Shown: one piece after another, positions 42,744-54,918 of the stretch
How the letters are laid out: each line of letters opens with the position of its first letter
Numbering within the stretch: the stretch's first letter is position 1
NCBI GenBank assembly: GCA_002812745.2
Contig: NCSJ02000014.1
Location: 223,862-287,861 of the forward strand
Reading direction: 5' to 3'
DNA length: 64,000 nt
From: Scytalidium lignicola
Taxonomy: Eukaryota; Ascomycota; Leotiomycetes
Notes under the pieces: model-generated
What the model saw: the letters and a program-made list of their open reading frames with translations, nothing else
The model's database searches: none
What the model was told of the DNA's origin: nothing
Made by a program: the position numbers and the translations under genes

Positions 42744-43330
42744 CTATTCAACATTCGAAGCCCAAGGGTCAGCGGATTCAGTTACAGCTTGGTTATTCTG
42801 TGAAGAGTTCTGAAAATCATCCTCGATCGACTTGGTAACAGCCTCATTATTCTCAGTATCCTCCTCATCTGAAGCATCTGGGTCTCCGATCAACATCCGC
42901 GATAGGAGATCTTGATATAGTGATGCACGCGTATCAAATCAAGCTGCGTGCAATTTTTTGGGTGGCCAGTCTCGCCACATTTCCCACACTTCACAGCCTC
43001 ATAATTAATAAGATTCCTGCATTCATCACTATAGTGCGCAGTCTGACGACATCTAGATCAGAACGCTGGTTTGTAGGGCAATCTCTTCTGATATGCCCAC
43101 GTAAGCCGCATCCGCGGCACGTCTTCAATTCTATGTCCCCCTTGTGGGGACAATCTCTCGCTTTATGACCTAAGCGCGAGCATAGGTGACAAGTGTATGC
43201 CTTGCAATCTTTCGTCATATGCCTTTTCTCACTGCAATTTTTGCAAATCACAGATGAGACAGCCCCAGGTCCCGATCCAGATCGCGACGGGCGCGACCGA
43301 ATGCCTCTTGGAGGCCAAATTGCCCCAAGT
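42744..43330 (-). pseudogene. CCHC zinc-knuckle protein, frame broken
   Basis: Minus-strand coding matches run from about 43,330 to a stop at 42744 but cross at least two frames. In order they are an Arg/Ser/Gly-rich stretch (RSRPSRSGSGPGA); three perfect CX2CX4HX4C knuckles (CKNCSEKRHMTKDC, CHLCSRLGHKARDC, CRGCGLRGHIRRDC); a shift by one base; a partial knuckle CRQTAHYSDEC lacking its first Cys; a variant CGKCGETGHPKNC; a second shift; then RASLYQDLLSRMLIGDPDAS and an acidic tail ending SADPWASNVE. Arrays of this kind occur in CNBP/Gis2-like single-stranded nucleic-acid-binding proteins. No good start is visible, since the frame upstream also breaks. Either it is a recent pseudogene or the assembly has single-base errors here. 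Confidence 0.6.
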
Positions 43331-44588
43331 CTAAGGAGCGTGGCCTCTTGACATCATGGATCACTCATTGGCAGATACTGCTCCATTTTCATCTTCGAGC
43401 CCGAGGGCAGGGCTGGCAGGGTGCGTAGAGTCACACCCGCCTGCATCTCAACGTCAATCGTAACTTGTTTTAAGTGACTAGATTAACTGCAGTGCAGCTG
43501 GCCACATCAGGTTAAGCTCTTCGTCAACAGATACAGTAAGAAATGAAGATATGTATGGTTAGATTCGTCAGCTCTGCATAAGGAGCTGCACGACCTGATC
43601 AATAGAGAAAAGATGAGAGTGACCAAAAAATAAATAGATGTTTGTGTGATCAGGTCGAAAGAACATGTCCTATGAGAGTTTAAATACCTAAAACGTGTAA
43701 TATTGAATAGAGAAATTCAAGATGTTGCGAAATCCGAAAAGTTAGTGTTGGAAAGGAAAGAAGGTAGTGAATGGGGAAAGTTGAATTGAATATAGAGAAC
43801 TATGGAACACATTCTCGAGAATTAGTGAGATTTGGCGAGTACAACAAAATAGGAAACAAACAATGATATTTACCCAATAAAAGCGAATGGTTAGGTTTTA
43901 GCGCCAATGGTGAAGAAAGAGCATTAGCATCACAGCCCAAAGGCGATCTGGTCAGGAATAGGGGGAAGCGAAAAGGATCATGGCGAAGTCCAGTCTATCT
44001 GGGTGTAGATATTGATAACCACTTCTCCCATAATCGGGTAGCCCGTTCCACGCATGTGTTGTTGATTACATTAGTACTCCTTTTCTTGGAAGGTTGTTCG
44101 AGATCAAAAGTCCTTTCCCTCGATGAAATATTTTGCTTTATTTCTCGATTGAACTATTCATATTCAACATTTCTGCTTGTAGTCAGATAGTATCTTCCCT
44201 AAAATGAGTATATTTACTGACCTTTGATGTGATAATAGCTTCACTTCTAGACTTTACTGTAAGTTGTGATAAGGTGACAAAGTTACTAAGGCTAATAAAG
44301 TCCTTGAGATGTAGGACAAACTCATTGCTTAAAAGAGCCTTCCACCAAGAAGCAGTACTCCTTCTTAGGGGTTACAAAGATCAAGGTAATGCACTTGCAA
44401 AAGGTCTCTGATCAGAGGAAGCACAGAATAAAATTAGGATCTCTCATATGATCAAAAGATATAGCGATGTGTCTGTTCATTACAAGCAAAGCCTGTAATA
44501 TGTTAATATGCCAAGACTTTCTGTCGCTGGCTACAGCTCAACCAAACTCAATCCAGTTTACGTTAGATGATATAACCAAATTTCCTAT
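43331..44588. other. Intergenic, AT-rich
   Basis: About 1.26 kb, A-rich in the middle (43,640-43,900). No gene recognised. Confidence 0.55.
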
Positions 44589-45518
44589 CTATAAAGCGTT
44601 ATATATTTGGTTTATATCTACTTGCTGATGCCAACATTGTTCGATTACTCTTCCACATGGTAAATGAGAAACGTTAGGGAACTCTCGTTGTGTATATAAC
44701 ATATCCACTCTATCGCTAGGAATTTCTCCGTATGGTTGTTTTCCAGTGCATATAAAATAGATCAATGAACCGAAACCAAATATATCATCCTTATAACTAG
44801 GAGGGTCCTCCCATTTAGAATCTGGACTTCGAAATCGAGTATCTTGATATGCTGACGACTTTGAACTAGATATCGAGGCCCCAGCAAAGTCACAAATTTG
44901 TATATCAAGATTAGAGTCCAACAAGAAGTTCCTGGGTGAAACATCACAGTGGACAATTTCAAAGGAATGAACGACTCGAAGTCCTTCAGCTGCTTGCTTA
45001 GCCCATTTAGTACGGAGTTCGCTCGTTATTGTGTCATGATTTTGCTCAATATATTCTTGAAGACTTCCGTTTTCCATGTATTTGAGTGTCAAGCAATGAC
45101 TTTCGGGATCCCATTTGACAAGCTGGACTATGCGTGGATGTTCACCAATCTTCAGATATATTTGAGCTTCTAATTGCATATTTTGACGGCAGTCCTCTTC
45201 TTCTCTAGGATCGTAGGGATTTGGAATTGGCGTTTTTATTACTTCACCAGAAGGCACACGCTCGATAATTGCTGTTCCTCCTCGAGCCAAAAATTGACCT
45301 TTTGACACATATATAACCTCGCCTGGCTTTGGCCGCGGCAGTTCAACGCCAGGCGTAGCACGAACATGCCGGTATGTAATGGATTTAAAATATTTTGGAT
45401 CCTCGTTTGGCCTGCTGGGTTGAGCTACTTCGGAAGCCTGTATATATATAAGCAACCTCCTTTTAGGAATTAAGGAGGAAAACCCGTCGAATTTTACTTA
45501 ACATACCAGATAAAACAT
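44589..45518 (-). CDS. Orphan protein-kinase-fold protein with altered DFG
   Basis: Probable two exons, complement(45507..45518, 44589..45437), 286 residues. The first exon would encode only MFYL; a GTATGT donor, a CAG acceptor and an in-frame stop just upstream support it. Kinase landmarks are a degenerate Gly loop (LARGGTAIIERV), the beta-3 Lys72 in VIKTP, alphaC Glu94, hinge YMENGSLQEYI, catalytic loop HCDVSPRN (Asp169, Asn174), metal-binding Asp187 in DFAG where Gly is replaced by Ala, and SPD where APE is expected. All charged catalytic residues are kept, so activity is possible despite the altered DFG. The C-lobe is short and stops soon after VIEQCWHQ. Such small stand-alone kinases are expanded in some filamentous fungi and have no known role. 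It is divergent from the JmjC gene. Confidence 0.65.
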
Positions 45519-45793
45519 GCTGTATTAGAGACAATAGCTATACCTAAATATAATAAACAAGCTACTATTAAACACCGAAGCACAACTAATATAAAGATAT
45601 CCACGGTAGGTCTCTAGAACAATATATCGGGTCTACCCGACTTGCGAACTAGTAAGATGGCGAAGTTGCAGAGAATCTCCGAGGAGCAAAGTTATCCTTT
45701 TATACAATTATGGCTGTTGGGAATAAAAGCTCGCTTGAAAAGTTACTGTAGTACAATTTAGATCAACAAAAATTATTTATTGTACCTGAGCGG
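45519..45793. promoter_or_regulatory. Divergent promoter, kinase / JMJD7-like gene
   Basis: 275 bases between divergent starts, AT-rich. No specific element was identified. Confidence 0.4.
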
Positions 45794-47018
45794 ATGAAGA
45801 TGAATTCTAAATCGAGCACCGTGGACAGTGACCCACTAAATGAATCCTTAATAACTTATAATGAATTGAACAGCAGAGAGGTTGAAGAACTTACCGAGGT
45901 CCCAACCGCTCTTGAATTCATGCGATATGTGGCAAGAAACAGGCCTGTAGTCATAAGAGGTGGAGCAAAAGACTGGGAGGCTACGCGGAATTGGAATGCT
46001 GCTTATCTGAAGAATATTTTGCATGGCAGATCTGTTAATGTTGCCATAACTCCCCTAGGGTGAGATGACCAAATATCATTTCTATGATTACTCTCTTTTT
46101 CTTTTTGAGCTAAAGCATATCCAGGAATGCGGATTCTCCAACTCCGGATGAAGATGGCAATATAATTTTTGTGAAGCCGTTAGAAGAGCAACAGCCGTTT
46201 GGTGAGTTTCTTGACTTTGTCATGAACCAAGAGCTTAGTGGAGGACCCAGTGGGGAGGTTAGATATGCACAAACTCGTGAGTATATTTTTGCCTCTATAC
46301 CCATCCCATAACGTCATACACTATCAATAAGGAATATAATATTAAAGTATGAGGATTTNAAAAAACTGATTATATCTAGAAAATGATAATCTCCGTGGAG
46401 AATACGACACACTCTTCTCATATGTTGACAAGGATATTCCCTGGGCGAGGATAGCACTCCAACAAGTCCCAGAGGCCATCAACTTATGGATCGGGAACTC
46501 TCGAAGTGTAACAGCACTCCACAAGGACGACTATGAGAATATCTACTGCCAAATTATTGGCCAGAAGCACTTTGTTTTACTCCCACCAATAGCTTATTCC
46601 GTTGTTAACGAACGGGAGCTTCTACCTGCGTCGTATGTGAGAGAAGAAGATGGCCAGTTGAAGATGCAGCTCGAGGAAGGTGGACCTCTTGTCCCATTTG
46701 CAATCTGGGATCCTGATAAGCCGACAGTGAATGCTACCAGGTATTCGGAGATTGCTTATCCACTTCGTGTAACACTTGAGGCTGGAGATATGCTTTATCT
46801 TCCAGCATTGTGGTTTCATAAGGTATCACAGTCTTGTTCCGAAGAAGGACTATGCTGCGCCGTCAATTATTGGTTAGTATATCACATCAATATGGAAATA
46901 TTTTGCTCTTGACACTAATTTGAGTAGGTATGACATGGACTTTTCTGGTAGTTTCTATCCCCTGTGTAATTTGGCAAGAAGTACAGCTCTGGCGGTTTCA
47001 AGACGAAGTCCACGGTAG
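45794..47018 (+). CDS. JMJD7-like JmjC (cupin_8) 2-oxoglutarate oxygenase
   Basis: Four exons, 45794..46059, 46125..46276, 46380..46872 and 46928..47018, join in phase to 333 residues. The N-terminus has FMRYVARNRPVVIRGGAKDW, the opening of the JMJD7 family. The iron site is complete: His187 and Asp189 in LHKDDYENIYCQIIGQKHFVLLPP, and His286 in LYLPALWFHKVSQ. The end, CAVNYWYDMDF, also matches the family. JMJD7 proteins are Fe(II)/2-oxoglutarate hydroxylases; the human enzyme hydroxylates a lysine in the GTPases DRG1 and DRG2. Length and site spacing agree with the human protein (316 residues). An N base at 46359 falls inside the second intron and does no harm. An ATG six bases downstream is an equally possible start. 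Confidence 0.93.
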
Positions 47019-47212
47019 ATGAAAAAGTAATAATAACACCAACAAATTATTTTGTCCAAGTGGGAGTGGTTTCCATACAGAATCTCCTCTCAAGTTGCAG
47101 ATGTATTTGTTGATTATACCTCACGGTCAAAACACAGTACCATCTAATTTTAGAAGCCAAAAGGCAAAAGGCGTTCAATACATCAGACAAACTGATGGGC
47201 ATTTAAAGCCGA

Positions 47213-49838
47213 TTACTTCTTCTTCTTAGCTAACCTCTTTTCTGCCCTCAAATCCTTCTTCATACGAGCATCAACTATCTTATACCTCCCTTTAACGCCC
47301 CTCGGCCTTCCAGCAATTCCTTTATTTCCACCCCGTGCAACGACGACTTTGACTTGTTGTCTAGGTTTCTTCTTTGTAGCTTTACTCATTAACTTCGCAA
47401 TGGTGGTGGCCTTCTCCTTCTCAGTCATGCCCTCTTCCTCAGCTAGCATTGCTGACTTCTTCCGTAACTTTTCTAGTCGCTGTGCTGCTTTGAATTTCTT
47501 CCTGTCCTTTGCTTCCCGTACCTTCTTTATAGGTCTGGCATTTAGTGCACGAAACTTCTCTTTAATAGCGGCGGCAGCAGCAGCAGTAATTGGACGGTGG
47601 GGCTTATCATGTTTTCCTTCATCGTCAAGAAACCACTCTGGAAGTCCGTCACGGTCCTTGAATGCATACTTGTTGAAGCCTTCATCTATTAAATCATGAG
47701 TTGTTATCTTGCCTGTTGCAAGTTGTTGGGCGAGTGTCATTGCCTCCGCAGTGATGATATCAATATCTGGCAAATGTTAGCTTCAAGATCTAATAATTTT
47801 TGTGAATGAAAATTTTCACCTAATCGACCATCCTTCCGAGGCTCTTCATCTTCCCACTGGGACTCGCTGGATTGCTTTACAAGCTCGAAGCCAGAGCCCT
47901 CATCTTTGCTATTATCTTTTTGTGACCTTGCTTGCTTTTTATTTGAAGCCGTCTTGGGTTGGGCCTTCTCTGCATCTTCTAGTTGTCGCTCTCTGATTGC
48001 GTCGAGCTCGTCGAGCTCAGAGGATATACCATCATCCATATCTTCATCTGACTCGGTACCAACCGCTTCCTCCAGGGCTCCGATATCCTTGAAGACATCT
48101 TGGTCAAAGAATTGACTTGCTCGTTTCGAAAGCCCACCCTTAGTCTTAGTCGTATTATCCAACTCTGTAAGCAATGGCTTCTTCTCAGGCTTATCATCAT
48201 CGTCATCATCACTATTACTGTCCTCCTCGAGCTTTTCGTCATCTTCGCTCTGTTCTTCGCCATCAGAAAAGCCTTCCCATTCTCCATCGTCGTGCTCTTT
48301 TCGTGCCTTCTTAGCACGGAATTTCGCATCACTGGCAGATTTGCGCTCTTGATACTGCTCATACATAGAATCTAGGTCCCTATCAAGCCGATCTGCCTCA
48401 TCATCATCTATCTCCTCATCGGTTTCCCCCGAGGAACCCAAACCGCTATCATGGTCTACCCGCGTGTCTTTTTCTGTGAGGATCGCCATCTTTCCTTTGG
48501 CAATTTTATCTGCTACTCCAACTTTATCAAATGTTTTTAACGCAAACATAGAATTGTCTCCGTTAGGACCTGCTTGTTCTGAGCCAATTTCGGTGGGAAC
48601 CGTCATATGGAGCTGCATCCTGACTATCTCCTTTTGTTTCTTCTCATTCTCCCTACGGCGCTCCCGCTTTCTTCGACCCTTCTCTTTATCATGCAGTGAT
48701 TGTAACTCCTCCTGAATCTTCAACTCCTCGTCCATAGGCTCTATCTCTGTAACCTCCTCAGCTGCATCTTCGTTGGCGGACTTTTTAGTAGCAAAGCCAA
48801 ATTTATCGCGTACTTTAAGACGCCATCTCAAAAGATTCCGGAACTCTTTTCGACCGAGAACTCTAAGATCGGAACAACAGTTGCGAATCTCTTCTGTCGT
48901 TTCTGGAAGCTTGTCGAGAGCAGCAAGTGCAACATCTCCATTAGGAGGTTGTTTAAAACTTAAACGGTTCATGCTCCCAAGAATCGCAATAGGGTCTGTA
49001 GTCTGAATGAATTCGCTCGCTGGCACTTCCTTAAATTGAGTGTAATTTCCCTCCTCATAGCCATCTCTTTTTCGTTTCTTGACTTCTGGATTGAATACTT
49101 TGGCTTCATTATTAGGCGTGGGATCGGTCAACTCGGCAAACACTGATCTTGGATCCAAGAATCTGGGATCAATTCGTTTTGGTGCTTTGAACCCACGGCA
49201 CACAACGAAGATTTCGGCAGATACATTTCTAGAAGAAGGTGGTTTTGTGGCTTCGACTTTAGTGAATAGTTGGTTAAATACCCATAGCAGACTATTATAA
49301 TCTTTTGATCTGAAAACCTTAGTAACAAATGTGCCTCCTTCAACTAAAAATTCCGTCGCCAATTTCATTGCTTGGAGAGCAAGCTCTGCCTGATTGAAAG
49401 AGTCCTGAACCCAGGCAGTACCGACATTAGGCGCACCATCGTGTAGAACTGTGTCCGCCTTCCAAGTTTTGAAGTGTTGGCGAATGGTAGCTCGGCATTT
49501 ATCTGTTGTGATATCGCTTTGAAAAGTGATCACCCGAGGGATAGGTTTTATAGGAGACAGATCAACACCAACTATGAGCGAGCTAGTGGGCATAGCTTCT
49601 GCAGCAACTTGACACCAAGACTACAGGCAGGTTAGCATTCAAATTGAAAGACGAGGGACAAGAAACATACTCCAGGGGCCGCGCAAAGGTCCAAGAGGAC
49701 CTTACTCTTCTCCAGAAACCCATACTTCTTGTTAAGCTGGATCAATTTAAACGCTGCTCGAGCCCGATACCCCTTCTCCTTGGCTAGTTTGTACCACTTA
49801 TCCAATCTCCCCTTTCCATGCTTTTTCTGAATCGCCAT
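47213..49838 (-). CDS. SPB1: Spb1, 27S pre-rRNA 2'-O-methyltransferase
   Basis: Three exons, complement(49671..49838, 47820..49620, 47213..47766), join in phase to 840 residues (yeast Spb1 841). The start is [16 protein letters not shown]; the short upstream in-frame extension was not used. The FtsJ/RrmJ domain spans about residues 10-220, with SAM motif [15 protein letters not shown], the Asp of [10 protein letters not shown], the Lys of [11 protein letters not shown] and the Glu of EIFVVCRGF, completing the K-D-K-E tetrad. The middle is acidic and coiled-coil-rich. The Spb1 C-terminal domain ([43 protein letters not shown] end) is in the last exon. Spb1 methylates G2922 of 25S rRNA in the A-loop of pre-60S particles in the nucleolus. 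It is divergent from the CDT2-like gene. Confidence 0.96.
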
Positions 49839-50119
49839 TGTTGCGGAGTTGGGCAAACCCTACAATAAGAAAGAGTAATCTGCAGATTCTGTTCTCGGAT
49901 ATATTTTTTTCGATGTTCAAGTTCCTCCACCGGAACCGGTGATACAATTTGCCGAAGTGCCGATAAGCATATCCTTATCGCGCAATCTGGTAATCGCGTG
50001 TTGAGCGCGTTTTGACGTGATGGATCCAGGCTCACTTCCGCCTCAATTGAATTGCCGTCTTACTTCAGTCAGAATTAACCATTCTGTTCAAGTAATAGAG
50101 GCACAACTCATTTCGAGAA

Positions 50120-52382
50120 ATGACTTCTCATGAGAATGAAAGTAATTCTGAACCGCAATTACCACCTAGTTCACAACCTTCGGCCTCAAGTCCGCTAAGC
50201 AATGGCCGCAGTGGAAGAAAGGAAAGGCGGAATCCTTCAATTACTCCCAGAAAGTTCAACAAGTTCTTTACACCACGAACTACTCGAGTCAGTTCAGGGA
50301 GACATGCTTTATACGATATTACCCCTCCAGCCAATAATCGAAGTGGAATACAATCAAGCCCATTACGACCATTCAGGGCTATCAATGGGCAGGAGAATAG
50401 TCCTACGGGTTTTACCAGAGAGTTAAAAAGAAGGAAATTATTACATACTACCGAACCTTCACCAGATCGTAGCAATGTGGATAAAAAACTCCAAGATATA
50501 GAGTTTCTGGCCAATTCCAGCAGTGAACTGAGGGATGAAAACCTGTTTGACATCCAATCGTCTCCATGCGTGAAGATCGCATCAATAATGGAAAGAGAAG
50601 AGGAGGAACAAAATCAGGCTAAGAGCAATGCCNAAAAAAAGAATTATACCCATGGAAGCTCGTGGATTTGCTGGACGGTTCATGCAACTAAGCATCGGTG
50701 CGCCTATAAAGTCTAGAAGACAACGGTTTACATATCCCGTTAATGGTTAGTGATATTGTCTTGATGTTATTTTAATTTTCTAATCACAATGACAGACTGG
50801 CGAGATGGTACCGCATCATTCTATAGTAAGCCCACAGATGTACATATGTGCATGGGCATAGGAGGACAAGAACGTTGTATCCCATTTTGTGCTTCAGGTT
50901 GCAACAGTAAGTATAACTATTGTGCCATATACAACTGCATATTAACACCAGATAGCAAATAGTCTCGTTGCCATTGGAGACGAAGAGGGGAGAGTGAGAT
51001 TACTGGACTCGGCCGTGGGAGAGAAATCATCGTTTAAAGATGTCTACCTTGCCTTCCGAGTTCATTCCAATGCTATCATTGATATGTCCTTTTCTCAAGA
51101 TGATTCACTTCTTGCCACTGCTTCCGGAGACCAGAGTGCTAGGGTAGTTGATATGGTGACCCAAACGACGATATCAATACTTGGAAATCACTCGGCTTCT
51201 CTCAAGCAAGTGCGATTCCAGCCTGGAGACAATAACAACAGTGTGCTTGCAACGTCGAGCAGGGATGGAAGTGTGCAAATATGGGATTTAAGATGCAAAG
51301 GAGCTGATGGCCCTGTCCAACAAATAGTCGATGCTGTGCAATCCTCGCCAGGGACTCCAGCTAGGAAAGTAAGATATGCAAACGCCATCAACAGCATATA
51401 TGATGCACATCGGCCTTCGAACAGTACCCGGCGATCTGTTTTAGCAGGAGTTCAGGATGCGCCATCCCGTGGGGAAGCTCCTGGTAGGATAGGTGATGTC
51501 TCTGTAACAGCCATTACCTTCCTTAAACCAGGATTAGAACACATGTTACTGACAGCCTCAGAAATGAATGCTTCAGTGAAGCTGTGGGACATCCGATGCA
51601 TATACAACTCTAGACGAAAATCAGCAACCCCAATATCTTGCACAAAACAGCCAGGGAGCCACAGTCAATGGCGACATTTCGGGGTTACCTCCCTAAATTT
51701 GAGTGGTGATGGAAGTAGGCTGTACACACTCTGCAAAGACAATACAGTCTACACATATTCAACATCTCATCTCGTTCTAGGCCAAGCACCAGAACTCTCC
51801 CTTGCCATCCAGAATCGGAGACGTCCACAACAGGATATGGTCGAAGGACTGGGTCCAATGTACGGGCTTCGACATCCACAACTACATGCCACATCATTTT
51901 ACGTGAAGTCAGCAATCCGGAAGGCGACGAATGGTCAATCAGAAGTGCTAGCAGTGGGAAGCAGTGATGGGTGTGCGGTACTTTTCCCCACGGATAAAGC
52001 ATATCATTCTGGGCAGTTCCGGGATACCAATGCCGAAGATGGAAACGTGAACGGGAACGCGTCTGAATCTTTCCAGGAGACTCCACCAGCGCGGCCTGGC
52101 CTTCGTCGGACAAGTAGTATGGGACTCTTCTCCAGACTTAACGATGATGTGCCCATCTCGCAGAACGGCACGGCGTTGATTAGAGGCCATGATAGAGAGG
52201 TTGGATCTTTGACGTGGACGTCAAATGGCGAACTGGTTACAGTAGGAGATGATTTCCTTGTAAGATGTTGGCGAGAAGGACCTGATGCACGAGATCTAAG
52301 AATCGGAGGTGAGCAGGAAGGTAGGAGGTGGGGCTGTGGTTGGGCAGACGTCGGTGAGACGTACGATGACAATGACGAATAG
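50120..52382 (+). CDS. WD40 protein, CRL4 substrate receptor Cdt2-like
   Basis: Three exons, 50120..50745, 50796..50906 and 50956..52382. Counting every base, the frame breaks at the N at 50633 (next to seven A). Ignoring that one base gives a clean 720-residue protein with both introns in phase, so the N is most likely an artefact. The N-terminus is basic and disordered. The WD40 propeller follows, with VAIGDEEGRVRLLDSAV, IIDMSFSQDDSLLATASGDQ, LATSSRDGSVQIWDLRC, VKLWDIRC and a last blade GELVTVGDDFLVRCWREGPD. The two WDxR motifs (WDLR, WDIR) are the DDB1-binding type. Cdt2/DTL with Cul4-Ddb1 ubiquitinates Cdt1 and other PCNA-bound proteins in S phase. The assignment rests on layout and the C-terminal blade. 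Confidence 0.85.
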
Positions 52383-52524
52383 AATAGAGCTACAACGTCC
52401 CTAGCCGTGATTATAACTGTTTCAAGTGCTTGGAAAGAAATAATTTATGAAAGGAGTTAAGATGCCCATTTTCATCAACCTATGGCATTATTGAGAACTA
52501 TTGACTACAATTTTTTTTACACTT

Positions 52525-54918
52525 TTAATAAGCAACCAATTCGGTCAAACCGTCCTGCTCTCGCTTGAAGTTCCTATGTTGAGAAATGTTGAAAGCATAT
52601 GCATCCAAGAAGTACTTCGCTTCCTTCACCATCTCCAAACCCTTTCTGATACCAGAAAGGTCTCCGGGACCCGCAGCAGTCACAACACCATAAGAATCAA
52701 CTACATCTGCATTATTGCTGAATTTCATGCCCTCAACGCCGCATGCCTGTTTTACTAAAGAGACGGCTTCACTGGTTGCGCCAATGGCCTTGCAATGACC
52801 GAAGGCTTCCCGGATCCAGTGGATGACACGCCCCTGTTTAATTAAGGTCTTGATATGATCGCCACCGGGGATGTAGAGTGCATCAAACAGAGTGCTGCGC
52901 ATGCCCTCAAAGTGGTGGTCCGAGGCGACCCCCTTCCCACCGCTCGCTGGAATGACAGGTTGTCGCTTAGGGCCGATAGTGAAGCAGAAAGCTCCGGCAG
53001 CAGTTAAAGCTCCTTTCACTGCCTCGTATTCTGTGAAGTTGAAGCCGTCAGCGATGATCAAGGCAACTTGTCTAGTCGCGATCGTCGGCTTGAGACCAAG
53101 AGCCTCAGGAGTGAAATCCAGCTGTGAGAGCCCTTTAGAGGTCTTTCCGTGGTTGGCTCGTCCAGCCTTCTGTGGGATCGGTCCACCAACCTTCTCAGCA
53201 ACCTTCTGAGCAAGGGAGAGATCAATATCAGCAAGCCGCTGTGTCATACGCTCGTATACGACCGGGTCATCGCAATGATCAAGCTCAAAACTCAGTGCAT
53301 TGATAATGTGAGTCTTCTCAACCTCGGACATTGAGTTCCAGAAAAGCTGGGCCTGGTTGAAATGCTCCTTGAACTTTGTAGTATCCAGACGTGCCTTCAT
53401 TGCCGCGATCTTCTCAGGATACTCGACATAGGGATTTTTTGATTGTGTGGCAGGAGGGACTATAGACTTGCGGTTCGGCCAGTAGTTGAGCTTGCCAGGA
53501 GTGATTTTATGCTGAAGTTGCCCATCACGGTGATGATTCATAACAGGGCAGACGGGCCTATTAATTGGTAGCTGTTGGAAGTTTACACCGAGACGTGAGA
53601 TTTGTGTATCGAAATAAGAGAAGTTACGGCCTTGAAGAAGAGGGTCATCAGAGAAGCCAATGCCTGGCACTACATGAGCTGTGCAGAACGCAGCCTGTTC
53701 GGTTTGTGTGAAAAACTCATCAACATTTCTGTTGAGTTGCAGTTCACCAATATATCTGACTGGAAAGATGTTCTCAGGCCAAACTTTGGTGGCATCAAGG
53801 ATGTCGAAGTCGAAGTCATCCTGACGACTTTCGGGGCAAACCTGAATACCGAATTTCCAAGTCGGGAAAACCCCCATATTGATAGCAGTATACAAATCCT
53901 TTCGATGGAAATCAGGATCCTGGCCACAAATTTTCAGAGCCTCATCCCAAACAAGGGAATGTACACCAAGAGTCGGGGTGAAATGGAATTTGACGAAGTG
54001 TCGAACGCCCTTTGCATTAGTCAAAGTGTACGTGTTAACGCCAAAGCCTTGCATCATCCGGAATGATCTAGGGATGCCTCGGTCACTCATAGCCCACATG
54101 AACATGTGAGTTGCTTCTTCATGGAGATATTGGAAATCCCAGAAATTGTTATGAGCTGACTGTGCTTGAGGTATCTCTGTGTCCGGTTCAGGTTCTAAAG
54201 AGATAATCAGCTTCTGGTCGCACATTTAAATGACCTCACAATACTCACTTCCCGCATGAATGACATCTGGGAATTTAATAGCATCCTGGATAAAAAAGAC
54301 AGGAATGTCATTGCCAACGATATCCCAATTGCCTTCATCCGTATAGAATTTCACCTATTGTCGGCATTAAACCCCCATTCTTCAAAGACATTGATTTCAA
54401 GCACTCACAGCAAATCCTCGCACATCTCTAACAGTATCGGCACTTCCCCGAGAACCCAGCACGGTGGAAAAGCGGACAAAGACAGGTGTGGTGCGTGATG
54501 TGTCTGTCAACACACCAGCGCTGGTAACATCCTCTGCACTCTCGTACAGCTTAAACTCTCCAAAGGCTGCTGTGCCACGAGCGTGAACCACACGTTCCGG
54601 AATACGTTCATGGTCGAATCTCATAATCTAGAACAATGTCAGTCTCAAACTGAGCTACCTTGATGTTGTTGATTCTGGGCATACCTTCTCACGAGCAATG
54701 TTATCTTCAAGTAATGCAGGTCCCCGAACATCGTTAGTGGAGGCAGAGAGCCAATGATCAGTATCTGGGATCTTGACGCCGTTGTCGGTGGTGATCGGGG
54801 AGGAGGTGGTTGGGTTTACCATCCTTTCCTGCATATCCTTGACCTTCTTGTTATGAGACATGCCTGCTGTAATAGCCTCACCTGCCTTGTGCACTGTGCT
54901 TCCAAGGACGGACTGCAT
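52525..54918 (-). CDS. Large-subunit catalase (CatA-type, intracellular)
   Basis: Four exons, complement(54685..54918, 54409..54627, 54249..54354, 52525..54194), join in phase to 742 residues. Catalase residues present are the distal His93 in [12 protein letters not shown], the Asn in SAHNNFWDF, and the haem-ligand Tyr in [14 protein letters not shown]. Family blocks such as [19 protein letters not shown] and [16 protein letters not shown] are intact. The last ~150 residues form the DJ-1/PfpI-like C-terminal domain of large-subunit catalases ([35 protein letters not shown]). No signal peptide is seen, which fits the spore or cytosolic CatA group rather than secreted CatB-type enzymes. It decomposes hydrogen peroxide, with stability from the C-terminal domain. 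It is convergent with the CDT2-like gene, 142 bases apart. Confidence 0.95.

Noticed and set aside
42744..43330. Zinc-knuckle array as a retroelement gag
   Set aside because: Gag usually has one or two knuckles next to protease and reverse transcriptase; here there are about five in series, an acidic tail, and no polymerase or long terminal repeats nearby.
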